This document shows positions 9,157 to 15,788 of a DNA stretch of 64,000 nt, one piece after another. The notes beneath the pieces were generated by a model. It had not been told where the DNA came from, did not search any database, and saw only the letters and a list, made by a program, of their open reading frames with translations. Source of the DNA: JAFGFY01 sp964520425 (GTDB lineage Bacteria > Desulfobacterota > DSM-4660 > Desulfatiglandales > HGW-15); contig CAZFMX010000003.1 of the NCBI GenBank assembly GCA_964520425.1, positions 1 to 64,000 on the forward strand, read 5' to 3'. The position numbers and the translations under genes were made by a program. How positions within the stretch are numbered: the stretch's first letter is position 1; each line of letters starts with the position of its first letter.

Positions 9157-10230
9157 ATGGATCAGATTTTCAAGAACTGGCAAGGCATTGTGTGGTTGGG
9201 TGGATCAGCAGTCCTCGGCGTTATCATCCATTTTATCCTCTTCAAGACGGCGGAAGCCTTTGCGAAAAGACACCGGACCGTCATGGTCGAATCAATTGTG
9301 AGGCACGGACGTGGCCCCTCCAGGCTCATTATTCCCCTATTTGTTATTCGTTTCCTTCTCCCCCTGATGACTCTCTCCCCGGATGTGATTGTTTTTATTA
9401 GACATACATTTGGATTGCTACTGATAGCCACTATCGGATGGCTGGTGATCAAAGTCGTCTATATCCTAGAAGAAATTATTCTCAGCCAATTCAGAATGGA
9501 TACAGCGGATAATCTTCGAGCAAGAAGAATTCATACACAGATTCAGATTCTTAAAAAAGTCGTGATTGTTGTAGTAGGTCTCTTGACCCTGGCCGCCATC
9601 CTGATGACTTTCGAAAAAGTTCGCTATTTAGGAACAAGCATTCTGGCCTCCGCTGGAATTGCGGGCCTTATTGTAGGTTTTGCCGCGCAGCGTTCCATAG
9701 CCACCTTGCTTGCCGGCATTCAGATTGCCATCACCCAGCCCATTCGGATTGACGATGTGGTCATAGTGGAGAATGAATGGGGCCATATAGAAGAGATTAC
9801 CCTAACCTATGTGGTGGTCAGGATCTGGGACCTCCGACGATTGATTTTACCGATAACCTACTTTCTCGAAAAACCTTTTCAGAACTGGACGCGGGTTTCG
9901 GCAGATATTCTGGGTACCGTCTTTCTCTATATGGACTATACCGTACCGGTCGAGGCGGTTAGAGCAGAACTTCGTCGAATACTTGAAAAATCCGAAAAGT
10001 GGGATGGCCGCGTATCGGTCCTTCAGGTGACCAAGACCACTGAACATGCTGTGGAACTGCGCGCTCTTCTAAGTGCGAGGGATTCCTCAACTGCGTGGGA
10101 ACTACGTTGCCAAGTGAGGGAAAAGCTCATCGAATTTCTCCAAAAGAATTACCCTCATGCCCTGCCGCGGTTGAGGGCTGAAATTAGCGACCAGTCGAGT
10201 AGTGAAGAGAACGGCGAAGTCTCCTTTTGA
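9157..10230 (+). CDS. MscS family mechanosensitive channel
   Basis: A small-conductance mechanosensitive channel of the inner membrane that opens under membrane tension after osmotic downshock. Three to four transmembrane segments lie in residues 1-170. The pore helix is the Gly/Ala-rich ASAGIAGLIVGFAAQRSIAT, followed by the family signature QIAITQPIRIDDVV near residue 200, then the beta domain (GHIEEITLTYVVVRIWD) and the C-terminal alpha/beta vestibule. The length of 357 residues is normal. It is monocistronic, with the shared promoter-like repeat about 320 bases upstream, in keeping with osmotic or general-stress control. The ATG follows an AAAGGTG at a spacing of about 7. Confidence 0.92.
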   Translation: MDQIFKNWQGIVWLGGSAVLGVIIHFILFKTAEAFAKRHRTVMVESIVRHGRGPSRLIIPLFVIRFLLPLMTLSPDVIVFIRHTFGLLLIATIGWLVIKVVYILEEIILSQFRMDTADNLRARRIHTQIQILKKVVIVVVGLLTLAAILMTFEKVRYLGTSILASAGIAGLIVGFAAQRSIATLLAGIQIAITQPIRIDDVVIVENEWGHIEEITLTYVVVRIWDLRRLILPITYFLEKPFQNWTRVSADILGTVFLYMDYTVPVEAVRAELRRILEKSEKWDGRVSVLQVTKTTEHAVELRALLSARDSSTAWELRCQVREKLIEFLQKNYPHALPRLRAEISDQSSSEENGEVSF

Positions 10231-10269
10231 CCGTTGATAGAGATCAATGAGAGTCGGAAGGAGAGCTCA

Positions 10270-11043
10270 TCATTTTAGATACTGAACAAGCCCGGCGATC
10301 GAATCAAGGGTGACATCAGGGGCAATCGATGAGGCAGCCACGGCTTTCTGACGATATTTTCCGGTCCGAACGAGGATGCCCCGTATCCCGCACTGTTGAG
10401 CCCCTCCTATATCCGCGTAAATATCGTCCCCCACCATAACGATCTCACTTTTGGGAAGATCCAACTCGCGAATTGCTGCCTGAAAAAACGGGGGTGAGGG
10501 CTTCCCGATGACAACGGCGTCGGTACCGGTGACATACTCCAACCCCGTAATGAAGGCGCCAATATCCACCCGGAGTCCCTCCTCGGTTTGCCAATATTTT
10601 CCCTTGTGCAGCGCAATAAGATCCGCACCGGCCATGACCATCTGAAAAAGGTGATTCACCAGATCATAAGTCCAGGTCCGACCAATATCCCCGATAACCA
10701 CGACATCGGGGGAGGTCTCTGATGTGACAAACTCGCTAAATTCATCCCTGATCGCCTCCGAGACGAGAAAATAGCATGAACGGGGCTGAAGTTGATGCAG
10801 GTATTCACGGGCTACAGAGGGGGTAGTCAGAATGTCGTGTGGTTCGACAGAAAATCCCAGAGTATGCAATTTGTGCGATAATGCCTTGCGTGATTGGGTG
10901 GTGGTATTGGTGACAAAGCGATGTGGGATCTGTTGTTCTTTGACATAGCGTATCGTATCGACGGCACCTTCAATTACCTGATCGTCGATATATAAGACGC
11001 CGTCAAGGTCGAACAAAATGCCGCGAATACCGTCTAAACTCAT
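10270..11043 (-). CDS. HAD-IIA family hydrolase (NagD/LHPP-like)
   Basis: A HAD-superfamily phosphatase with a type IIA cap. Motif I is LFDLDGVLY (Asp12, Asp14), motif II is FVTNTTTQSR, motif III uses the Lys of VIGKPSP, and motif IV is MVGDDIYADIGGA. The layout matches the NagD/LHPP group, which acts on phosphorylated small molecules or phospho-amino acids; the substrate here is unknown. It has 257 residues, with a good AAGGAGG ribosome site 7 bases before the ATG. It is convergent with mscS, and the next gene on the same strand begins 94 bases upstream. Confidence 0.92.
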   Translation of the reverse strand: MSLDGIRGILFDLDGVLYIDDQVIEGAVDTIRYVKEQQIPHRFVTNTTTQSRKALSHKLHTLGFSVEPHDILTTPSVAREYLHQLQPRSCYFLVSEAIRDEFSEFVTSETSPDVVVIGDIGRTWTYDLVNHLFQMVMAGADLIALHKGKYWQTEEGLRVDIGAFITGLEYVTGTDAVVIGKPSPPFFQAAIRELDLPKSEIVMVGDDIYADIGGAQQCGIRGILVRTGKYRQKAVAASSIAPDVTLDSIAGLVQYLK

Positions 11044-11136
11044 CGTGTTTCCTCCTTGGTCTCAGCTTATGTTCACCCTTCCACAGATGTTCAATCCTAA
11101 AGGGCATCGTCTGTAACGCTTGGTTCGATGCTGTAA

Positions 11137-11577
11137 TTACAGTTGTCTATATCCTCTATAATTTCTCTGAAAATGCTCCTTGCCGTTGCGGAGAAAGTCC
11201 GCAAAGCTCCAGTTAGACTCTTCGAGATCATCCAGGAACTGCGGTTTCCACATATAGGTGGCGGCAGGCAAGGCTGTTCCATCGTTCAGCTCAATTTGAA
11301 CGACTTGGCGAATATACATATCACCCTCAAATCGGTCCAGGCGCTTCCATACAGAACTCCTCAGATTCCGGTAAACGATACCTTCGACGTAACCTTCCTC
11401 ATCCAACACAAGAGCAGGAAAATGCTCGCCCCTGACCGACCGTCGGCGGTAGCCTCGCAGAGCCCCAGGCATACAGGACAAACGGCGTCCTGAGACTTCT
11501 TCCATGATGTCTTCACACATCAGGGTCCCGTACGCAAAGAAATCCTTTATTTCAGTATTCTCATCGAACGTGTTCAT
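11137..11577 (-). CDS. Gamma-glutamylcyclotransferase-like (AIG2/GGCT fold) protein
   Basis: A 146-residue protein of the GGCT-like fold. The substrate-binding loop FFAYGTLM (residues 13-20) and the catalytic Glu in DRFEGD (Glu84) are both present, with the E-G-Y-V-E-G-I-V-Y strand between them. Members cyclise gamma-glutamyl amines or peptides to 5-oxoproline; the substrate is not predictable here. It lies just upstream of the HAD hydrolase on the same strand and may share its transcript. I saw no strong ribosome site at the chosen ATG. Confidence 0.87.
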   Translation of the reverse strand: MNTFDENTEIKDFFAYGTLMCEDIMEEVSGRRLSCMPGALRGYRRRSVRGEHFPALVLDEEGYVEGIVYRNLRSSVWKRLDRFEGDMYIRQVVQIELNDGTALPAATYMWKPQFLDDLEESNWSFADFLRNGKEHFQRNYRGYRQL

Positions 11578-11704
11578 GATGCCAAAGTCTCGTAAAACCC
11601 AGGATATATTTAGGTTCTCATCCTAGAATAAAGCCTGGAAAATTCCAAGCATTTAGGAACTTGAAGACAATACAGCGTCTCCATTCGACCCCAGGAGCCT
11701 CAGA

Positions 11705-11734
11705 AACAAAAGGCTTTCAACCCTAATGAAAGCC
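11705..11734 (-). terminator. Terminator hairpin beside the damaged tRNA copy
   Basis: On the minus strand GGCTTTC and GAAAGCC pair around a nine-base loop and are followed by a T-rich run. It lies just 3' of the tRNA-like remnant, just as a second hairpin lies 3' of the intact tRNA-Arg. It was probably the original tRNA terminator. Confidence 0.6.
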
Positions 11735-11744
11735 CTGTTATTGC

Positions 11745-11792
11745 TGGTGCGCCAGCCCCGTTACCAAAGCGGGACGACCTACGGATTCGTAG
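11745..11792 (-). repeat. Damaged tRNA-Arg-like 3' fragment, candidate attachment site
   Basis: Contains TGGTGCGCC (11745-11753), matching the acceptor end and CCA of the intact tRNA at 13134, and CGACCTACGGATTCGTAG (11775-11792), identical to its anticodon arm (13161-13178). The T-arm between them differs and the 5' half is missing. It looks like the 3' piece of a tRNA gene displaced by integration and since decayed. Confidence 0.6.
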
Positions 11793-11909
11793 GCATGAAC
11801 CTTGAGCTTCCCAATCTCCTCATATCTTTTTAACTTATTGATATTACCGAGATCAAATATCAGCCTATTTTTGATATAGCCACAAATTTTCCAAGTTTTG
11901 GAAAGATTT

Positions 11910-11931
11910 TCTCACACAGATTCTCACACGG
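11910..11931. repeat. Tandem TCTCACAC arm-like site, left copy
   Basis: Two TCTCACAC words 12 bases apart. The same pair, 11 bases apart, occurs at 13057-13078, so the pairs bracket the two-gene module at 12061-13042. This resembles integrase or excisionase arm-type binding sites near attL and attR. Confidence 0.5.
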
Positions 11932-11950
11932 AATTAAAATCCTTGATGAT

Positions 11951-12049
11951 TTACCATACATATTGCAAAAATTGTAATATTGTATGGTAACTATTTTCTT
12001 GACAGCTGTTACCATACAAACTATTATATCATCACCTTTGTATGGTAAC
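11951..12049 (+). promoter_or_regulatory. Promoter embedded in four copies of a TGTATGGTAAC operator
   Basis: A consensus-like sigma70 promoter, TTGACA (11999-12004), 17-base spacer, TATTAT (12022-12027), lies among four copies of one word. They are TTACCATACA at 11951-11960, TGTATGGTAAC at 11981-11991, GTTACCATACA at 12008-12018 (inside the spacer) and TGTATGGTAAC at 12039-12049. Copies 1-2 and 3-4 each form an inverted pair with exactly 20 bases between arms. This is strong evidence of repression by a protein binding two large palindromes, probably the product of the downstream operon. Confidence 0.8.
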
Positions 12050-12060
12050 AGGGGATCAGC

Positions 12061-12378
12061 ATGGCAATAAAAGGTGTATTGAGGGAAGAGTTAGACAATT
12101 CTATAAGGATGAAGAAAAAATATGAAGAGGAATTGTCAAATCTCCCCGTGGGAAGTCTCATTAGGAAAAAAATTAAGGGACATGAATACTATTACATCGT
12201 GCTTAGGGAAAATGGGGAGGTAAAATTCATATACAAAGGGAAAAATGTTCCTGAAGATGTAATAAAAGAATACGCAAGGGCAAAAGAACTGAGGAAAAAA
12301 TATAGAAATGCCCTTTCCCAAATAAAAAAGCAGATAAAATTTTTAAAAGGTGCGTTACGTGGACAAGAGTCAATTTGA
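12061..12378 (+). CDS. Small highly charged protein, first gene of an NTase module
   Basis: A 105-residue, strongly Lys/Glu-rich protein that I do not recognise by name. It has an N-terminal helical part, a central YYYIVLRENGEVKFIYKG beta-hairpin-like segment and a C-terminal coiled-coil-like helix (KELRKKYRNALSQIKKQIKF). The ATG follows AGGGGA and sits 11 bases after the last operator copy. Its stop overlaps the next gene by 20 bases, so the two are co-translated. By position it is a candidate antitoxin or DNA-binding autoregulator for the operators upstream. That is inference; no canonical HTH or ribbon-helix-helix is obvious. The region is far more A/T-rich than its flanks. Confidence 0.75.
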   Translation: MAIKGVLREELDNSIRMKKKYEEELSNLPVGSLIRKKIKGHEYYYIVLRENGEVKFIYKGKNVPEDVIKEYARAKELRKKYRNALSQIKKQIKFLKGALRGQESI

Positions 12379-13042
12379 CATCTGTATGGAAGTTCTGAGA
12401 AGAATGGATAAGGCAGGTGTTTTATCAAAAGTAATCCTTATCGGAAGCTGGTGTTTACCATTGTACAGGGTTTATTATTCAGGCAAGAGTAATCTCACTA
12501 CATTGAGAACAAGGGACATTGATTTTCTAGTTTCACGAAATACAAAATTTCAAAAGAAAATCAATCTGCCGGAGTTATTGAAGGATCTTGGTTTTATCGA
12601 AGATTATAATTATCCAATAGGGCTCATTAAATTAATTCATCCTGAGTTGATAATGGAATTTTTAGTACCTGAAAGAGGGAGGGGCTCTTCAAAACCTTAT
12701 CCCTTGCCTTTCTTGTCGATGAACGCTCAAAGATTGAGATTTTTGGAATTATTAGAGGAAAACGCAATTACTGTGACTTTTAATGGACTAGAAATAAATG
12801 TTCCACATCCAGTAAACTTTGGCCTCCATAAATTGATAATCTCCCAAAGGAGAAGGAATGAAGACAAGAGGTTAAAGGATTTAGGCGCGGCTTTAAGCGT
12901 ATTGAATTTGCATATAGAGAGAAAAGGGGGAGATGAATTAATTGAAGTATTTGAAAGAATCTCACAGAAACAGAGAAGGAAGATACTTAAGTTATTAGAA
13001 GAAGAAAAATCATACAGCATATTAGAGATATTGAACCCATAG
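12359..13042 (+). CDS. Nucleotidyltransferase-fold protein (NTP_transf_8/AbiEii-like)
   Basis: A 227-residue protein with the signature of a minimal nucleotidyltransferase: VILIGSWCLPLY (G-S helix start) and RTRDIDFLV (Asp53 and Asp55 as metal ligands). The pattern fits the GSU2403/NTP_transf_8 group, related in fold to the toxin of AbiE-type systems; the exact family is not certain. I chose the GTG at 12359 because AAAAGG (12345-12350) lies 8 bases before it; an in-frame GTG at 12350 would sit on that ribosome site. It overlaps the small charged gene and is probably translationally coupled. The likely role is a toxin or tRNA/protein-modifying partner of the upstream protein, which is inference. 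Confidence 0.75.
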   Translation: MDKSQFDICMEVLRRMDKAGVLSKVILIGSWCLPLYRVYYSGKSNLTTLRTRDIDFLVSRNTKFQKKINLPELLKDLGFIEDYNYPIGLIKLIHPELIMEFLVPERGRGSSKPYPLPFLSMNAQRLRFLELLEENAITVTFNGLEINVPHPVNFGLHKLIISQRRRNEDKRLKDLGAALSVLNLHIERKGGDELIEVFERISQKQRRKILKLLEEEKSYSILEILNP

Positions 13043-13056
13043 ATAAAGTGTAAAAG

Positions 13057-13078
13057 TCTCACACGAGTCTCACACAGG
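13057..13078. repeat. Tandem TCTCACAC arm-like site, right copy
   Basis: Two TCTCACAC words 11 bases apart, followed by AGG, in the same orientation as the left copy at 11910-11931. It sits between the two-gene module and the 3' end of tRNA-Arg. Confidence 0.5.
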
Positions 13079-13092
13079 GGGCGATGTCAATG

Positions 13093-13125
13093 AAAAAGGA
13101 CTCGCTAGAAATTAGCTAAGTCCTT
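13093..13125 (-). terminator. Terminator of tRNA-Arg
   Basis: On the minus strand AAGGACT and AGTCCTT form a stem with a partly paired 16-base loop, followed by a T run. It starts 9 bases after the encoded CCA of the tRNA. Confidence 0.75.
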
Positions 13126-13133
13126 TATTTCAC

Positions 13134-13210
13134 TGGTGCGCCCAGCAGGATTCGAACCTGCGACCTACGGATTCGTAGTCCGTCACTCTATCCAACTGAG
13201 CTATGAGCGC
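13134..13210 (-). tRNA. tRNA-Arg (anticodon ACG), CCA encoded
   Basis: A complete cloverleaf on the minus strand. The acceptor arms GCGCTCA and TGGGCGC pair over seven bases. The D arm (AGCTCAGTTGGATAGAGT), anticodon stem-loop (ACGGA-CTACGAA-TCCGT) and T arm (GCAGG-TTCGAAT-CCTGC) are standard. The anticodon is ACG, read as ICG. The discriminator is A at 13137, and CCA is encoded at 13136-13134. It appears to be the target gene of an integrative element whose other boundary is the damaged copy at 11745-11792. Confidence 0.95.
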
Positions 13211-13280
13211 ATTTTGAAATGATTTTAAGTGGTTAATGCCTGTCTATCATCCCTCTCAAACGTTTCCGGCTAAAGAATGG

Positions 13281-14228
13281 CTAAAGTAAAAGCTGTAAAT
13301 AATTCTGAGTGGTACTCAAATTTGAGTGCCCCAAAAGGCTCATGATCTCGAAAATGGGTCTACCTTCTCGAGAAAGCCTGCTGGCGTATCGGTGTCTCAA
13401 ATTGTGAAAGTTCCAGTGGGGCTGTTTTAGCTTCCTGACCTTCCGTTTGAGAAACTCCGGATAGAACGTCCATACTTTAAAGGCTCTGCCTTTGAAAGTC
13501 AATCCGTTAAAGCAGGGTGGTTTTGGGACCTTCCTAGGCACCAGGTTTGAGTTCTTACTTTTCCTGGTATAGAGGATCACATAATCGCCGAAGATATCTT
13601 GGCTGGTCAAACGCAATGCCTCGTTAATCCTTGCCCCAGTTTGCTCGATGAACTCAATGAGCAGTCTCTGGTCCGAATCGCAGATTCTCTTGACATCCGC
13701 GATTTGCTCGTCCGTGGGGATATACTTTATTCTCCTCTCTATGCTGTAGTGATCTAGACCGACGCACGGATTCTGAAAAGGCAAGTCATGAACCTTGATC
13801 CCGTAATTAAATAGTGCCTTCAGACACCTTAGCATGGCATTGACTTTATGATTGGTCTTTCCTCGCTTTTTGAGATCTTTGGAGAAGGTTAAAAGGAGTT
13901 CATTAATGCGGGCCTTTGTGACCTGACTTGCTTGGATATCGCCCACTAGATGATAAAGCATTTTGAAGTAGCGTCTATTCTCCTTGTAATAACTCTTGCT
14001 TCTCTTGAGCCCTAATTCATCCAGTCTTGCGTTGATCAAGTCCCACAACCTCATGTCATTTACAGGATTCCTGAGTTGAGCGTCTATCTCATCACGTTTT
14101 GACCGCTCAGCCTTAGCACATTCGCTTTTAGAATGATAGATTGCCTTGCTGAAATAGTGTTGCCCCAAATATTGGCCTGAGTAGTAAAACCGGATACCCT
14201 TTTTTAGCTTGCGCTTGTATTGACCCAA
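13281..14228 (-). CDS. Tyrosine recombinase (phage-type integrase)
   Basis: A 315-residue site-specific tyrosine recombinase. Catalytic residues read in order: Arg200 (TGARINEAL), a beta-hairpin Lys in TRKSKNSN, His275 and Arg278 (FHNLRHRYAS), His301 (LLGHSNL) and the nucleophile Tyr310 (TTQNYL). The N-terminal half has the SAM-like core-binding domain. It lies 70 bases from tRNA-Arg on its 5' side and is transcribed toward it. Usually the integrase lies on the element side, 3' of the tRNA, so it may belong to another element or act in trans on the small one at 11.7-13.2 kb. Confidence 0.92.
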   Translation of the reverse strand: MGQYKRKLKKGIRFYYSGQYLGQHYFSKAIYHSKSECAKAERSKRDEIDAQLRNPVNDMRLWDLINARLDELGLKRSKSYYKENRRYFKMLYHLVGDIQASQVTKARINELLLTFSKDLKKRGKTNHKVNAMLRCLKALFNYGIKVHDLPFQNPCVGLDHYSIERRIKYIPTDEQIADVKRICDSDQRLLIEFIEQTGARINEALRLTSQDIFGDYVILYTRKSKNSNLVPRKVPKPPCFNGLTFKGRAFKVWTFYPEFLKRKVRKLKQPHWNFHNLRHRYASRLSREGRPIFEIMSLLGHSNLSTTQNYLQLLL

Positions 14229-14621
14229 ATTCCACCTCCTTATGATCGTATTTGCGCGGTAGCTATTAGATAGGGTAAGGGACTACGACGTGGGTTGTCA
14301 TTGGAAAGAAATGGAAGATTTTCCCTGTTATGGGAAAGCCTTCTCAGATTTCTGTATGAGAGGGTAAGATTTTTGAATGAACTTAGAATGAATGGAAGAA
14401 ATATAGGCTATGGATAGTTTTCAGGAAGTATCCATATCTGTAAACACTATAGGCAAAATCAGATTTTTTTGTCAAATTGTTGAGGTATTTCGAGCTTCGT
14501 GATATTTTGATGGCTGTAAAGGGAAAGTAGGTTCAAAGATGGAGGTGGTTTTGCTCTTACTCAAAAAATTGTGAGGTGATATTAAACTGTGAGGATTTAG
14601 GGATTCGTAACGGAGGTTGTT
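14229..14621. other. Intergenic region between integrase and HTH gene
   Basis: An A/T-rich divergent promoter region of about 390 bases. I see no gene, terminator or clear operator in it. An AACGGAGG just before 14622 is the ribosome site of the next gene. Confidence 0.4.
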
Positions 14622-14840
14622 ATGAACAGTCCCTATCTCACGGTCGATGAAGTAGCCGGCTTTCTTAGAAAATCCTCAAAGTGGGTTTACACTAAGAAAG
14701 AGAAGATCCCGGGATTTTTCAAGATTGGAGGAAGCATCTTCTTCGACCGGGAAATCCTTCAGACTCACCTTAAAGAGCTCGCCTTCAAACCTACGCCTAA
14801 AGTAAGCCGTAACTCACGGGATAAGCACGGCTTGCTTTAA
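14622..14840 (+). CDS. Excisionase-like helix-turn-helix protein
   Basis: A 72-residue protein with a MerR/excisionase-type winged HTH: YLTVDEVAGFLRKSSKWVYT is the DNA-recognition helix pair, and the basic IPGFFKIGGSIFFDREIL is the wing and dimer strand. Such proteins direct excision (Xis) or act as regulators (AlpA-like) in integrative elements. It is divergent from the tyrosine integrase and has a strong AACGGAGG ribosome site. A terminator follows 7 bases after the stop, so it is transcribed alone. It is the natural excisionase candidate for the adjacent integrase. Confidence 0.82.
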   Translation: MNSPYLTVDEVAGFLRKSSKWVYTKKEKIPGFFKIGGSIFFDREILQTHLKELAFKPTPKVSRNSRDKHGLL

Positions 14841-14847
14841 CCTGTTG

Positions 14848-14882
14848 CCGCCCTCCTTCTGTTCGATGGAGGGCGGTTTCAT
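14848..14882 (+). terminator. Rho-independent terminator after the HTH gene
   Basis: CCGCCCTCC (14848-14856) pairs perfectly with GGAGGGCGG (14868-14876), with an 11-base loop and a following TTTCATT. Confidence 0.85.
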
Positions 14883-14944
14883 TCTGAGAAAATTTAATAT
14901 CAAAGAGTCTGCGAAATTAATGACTCTTGGTAGATATCTTTATA

Positions 14945-15003
14945 TGTAGCGGTCATTTTGAGAAAGCCGAATTGTCACGGCCACGCAACCGCTACATTTT
15001 TTT
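14945..15003 (+). terminator. Long-loop hairpin with T tract, possible small-RNA end
   Basis: TGTAGCGGT (14945-14953) pairs with ACCGCTACA (14988-14996), followed by seven T. The loop of 34 bases is unusually long for a terminator. It may be the 3' end of an unannotated RNA in the 14883-15176 gap, which otherwise holds nothing I can call. Confidence 0.5.
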
Positions 15004-15176
15004 GGTACTGGGCAAAAGAGAACTATTCAATTCATAGAGGGCATTTAGCTTGTCTCCATAGAATGTTTATATATGCGATTAAAGAATATTGTGTAAAGAG
15101 ATCACGCTCAGTGGATGAGGAAGGAAGTAATTAGATGAGAAAGTTGAAACATGGTTCCACAACTTCTTGAAGCCTA

Positions 15177-15788
15177 TTATGGATCTTTGCTTTGGTCTTT
15201 GTACTGGGGAACTTCTATGACCCTTAGAAACCTTCTAAAAGATCTGGAATGGCTACCAATCACCTGACAGTCCGCACGGAGGGCAATCTTTTTTCCATCG
15301 CTAACTTTATCATATCCTCCTCCGCTCATTTTCTTTAATAAATTAATCGCGTCTACATTATCTGCTTTGTTAGGCATAACTAATCTGACTGCTCTTCTTG
15401 AGATAGTAAAGCCACTAAGCCCTCTTATCGATTGGATATCACCTAGAAGCCAATTTTCGAGGCATTTTACCTTCACCACTACTGAGTATTTGAAGCTCCG
15501 TGAAGAGAGACGTTTCCCAATTTCAAGCTCAACTGCTCTCGCGAAATCAGGTGGACAATCAGGGCGATCCTCAAGATCGATTGTCACAACAACCAAATCT
15601 GGCTTTTTTGCCATTACAATCGGCAATTTTTTGACGACTCTATACGCAATCTGCTTGACAGAACCGTATGGTTGCATATCACAGTACACTGGAGGCCCTA
15701 TCAATATATGGGGTGATCCCGAATCTTTGAGGAGCTCCAAAAGGCAGTGATATTCTGTCTGGCCATCTACTATGAAGCGTATCCTCAC
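15177..15788 (-). CDS. TOPRIM-like DUF4276 family protein
   Basis: A 203-residue protein of the DUF4276 type, a compact TOPRIM-like fold. Metal-binding positions are Glu12 (VDGQTEYH) and the acidic DLEDRPD (Asp71, Glu73, Asp74). A conserved SGGGYDKV lies near residue 155. Its GTG start shares one base with the TAG stop of the upstream ATPase gene, so the two are translationally coupled. ATPase plus separate TOPRIM-like nuclease pairs are known from OLD-like and PARIS-like (AriA/AriB) defence systems. By analogy this would be the effector, which is inference. Confidence 0.8.
   Translation of the reverse strand: MRIRFIVDGQTEYHCLLELLKDSGSPHILIGPPVYCDMQPYGSVKQIAYRVVKKLPIVMAKKPDLVVVTIDLEDRPDCPPDFARAVELEIGKRLSSRSFKYSVVVKVKCLENWLLGDIQSIRGLSGFTISRRAVRLVMPNKADNVDAINLLKKMSGGGYDKVSDGKKIALRADCQVIGSHSRSFRRFLRVIEVPQYKDQSKDP

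Noticed and set aside
14598..14611. GGATTCGTAA near the HTH gene as a third copy of the tRNA-derived attachment core
   Set aside because: Only about ten bases match the tRNA anticodon arm, with no acceptor-end sequence nearby; chance is sufficient.
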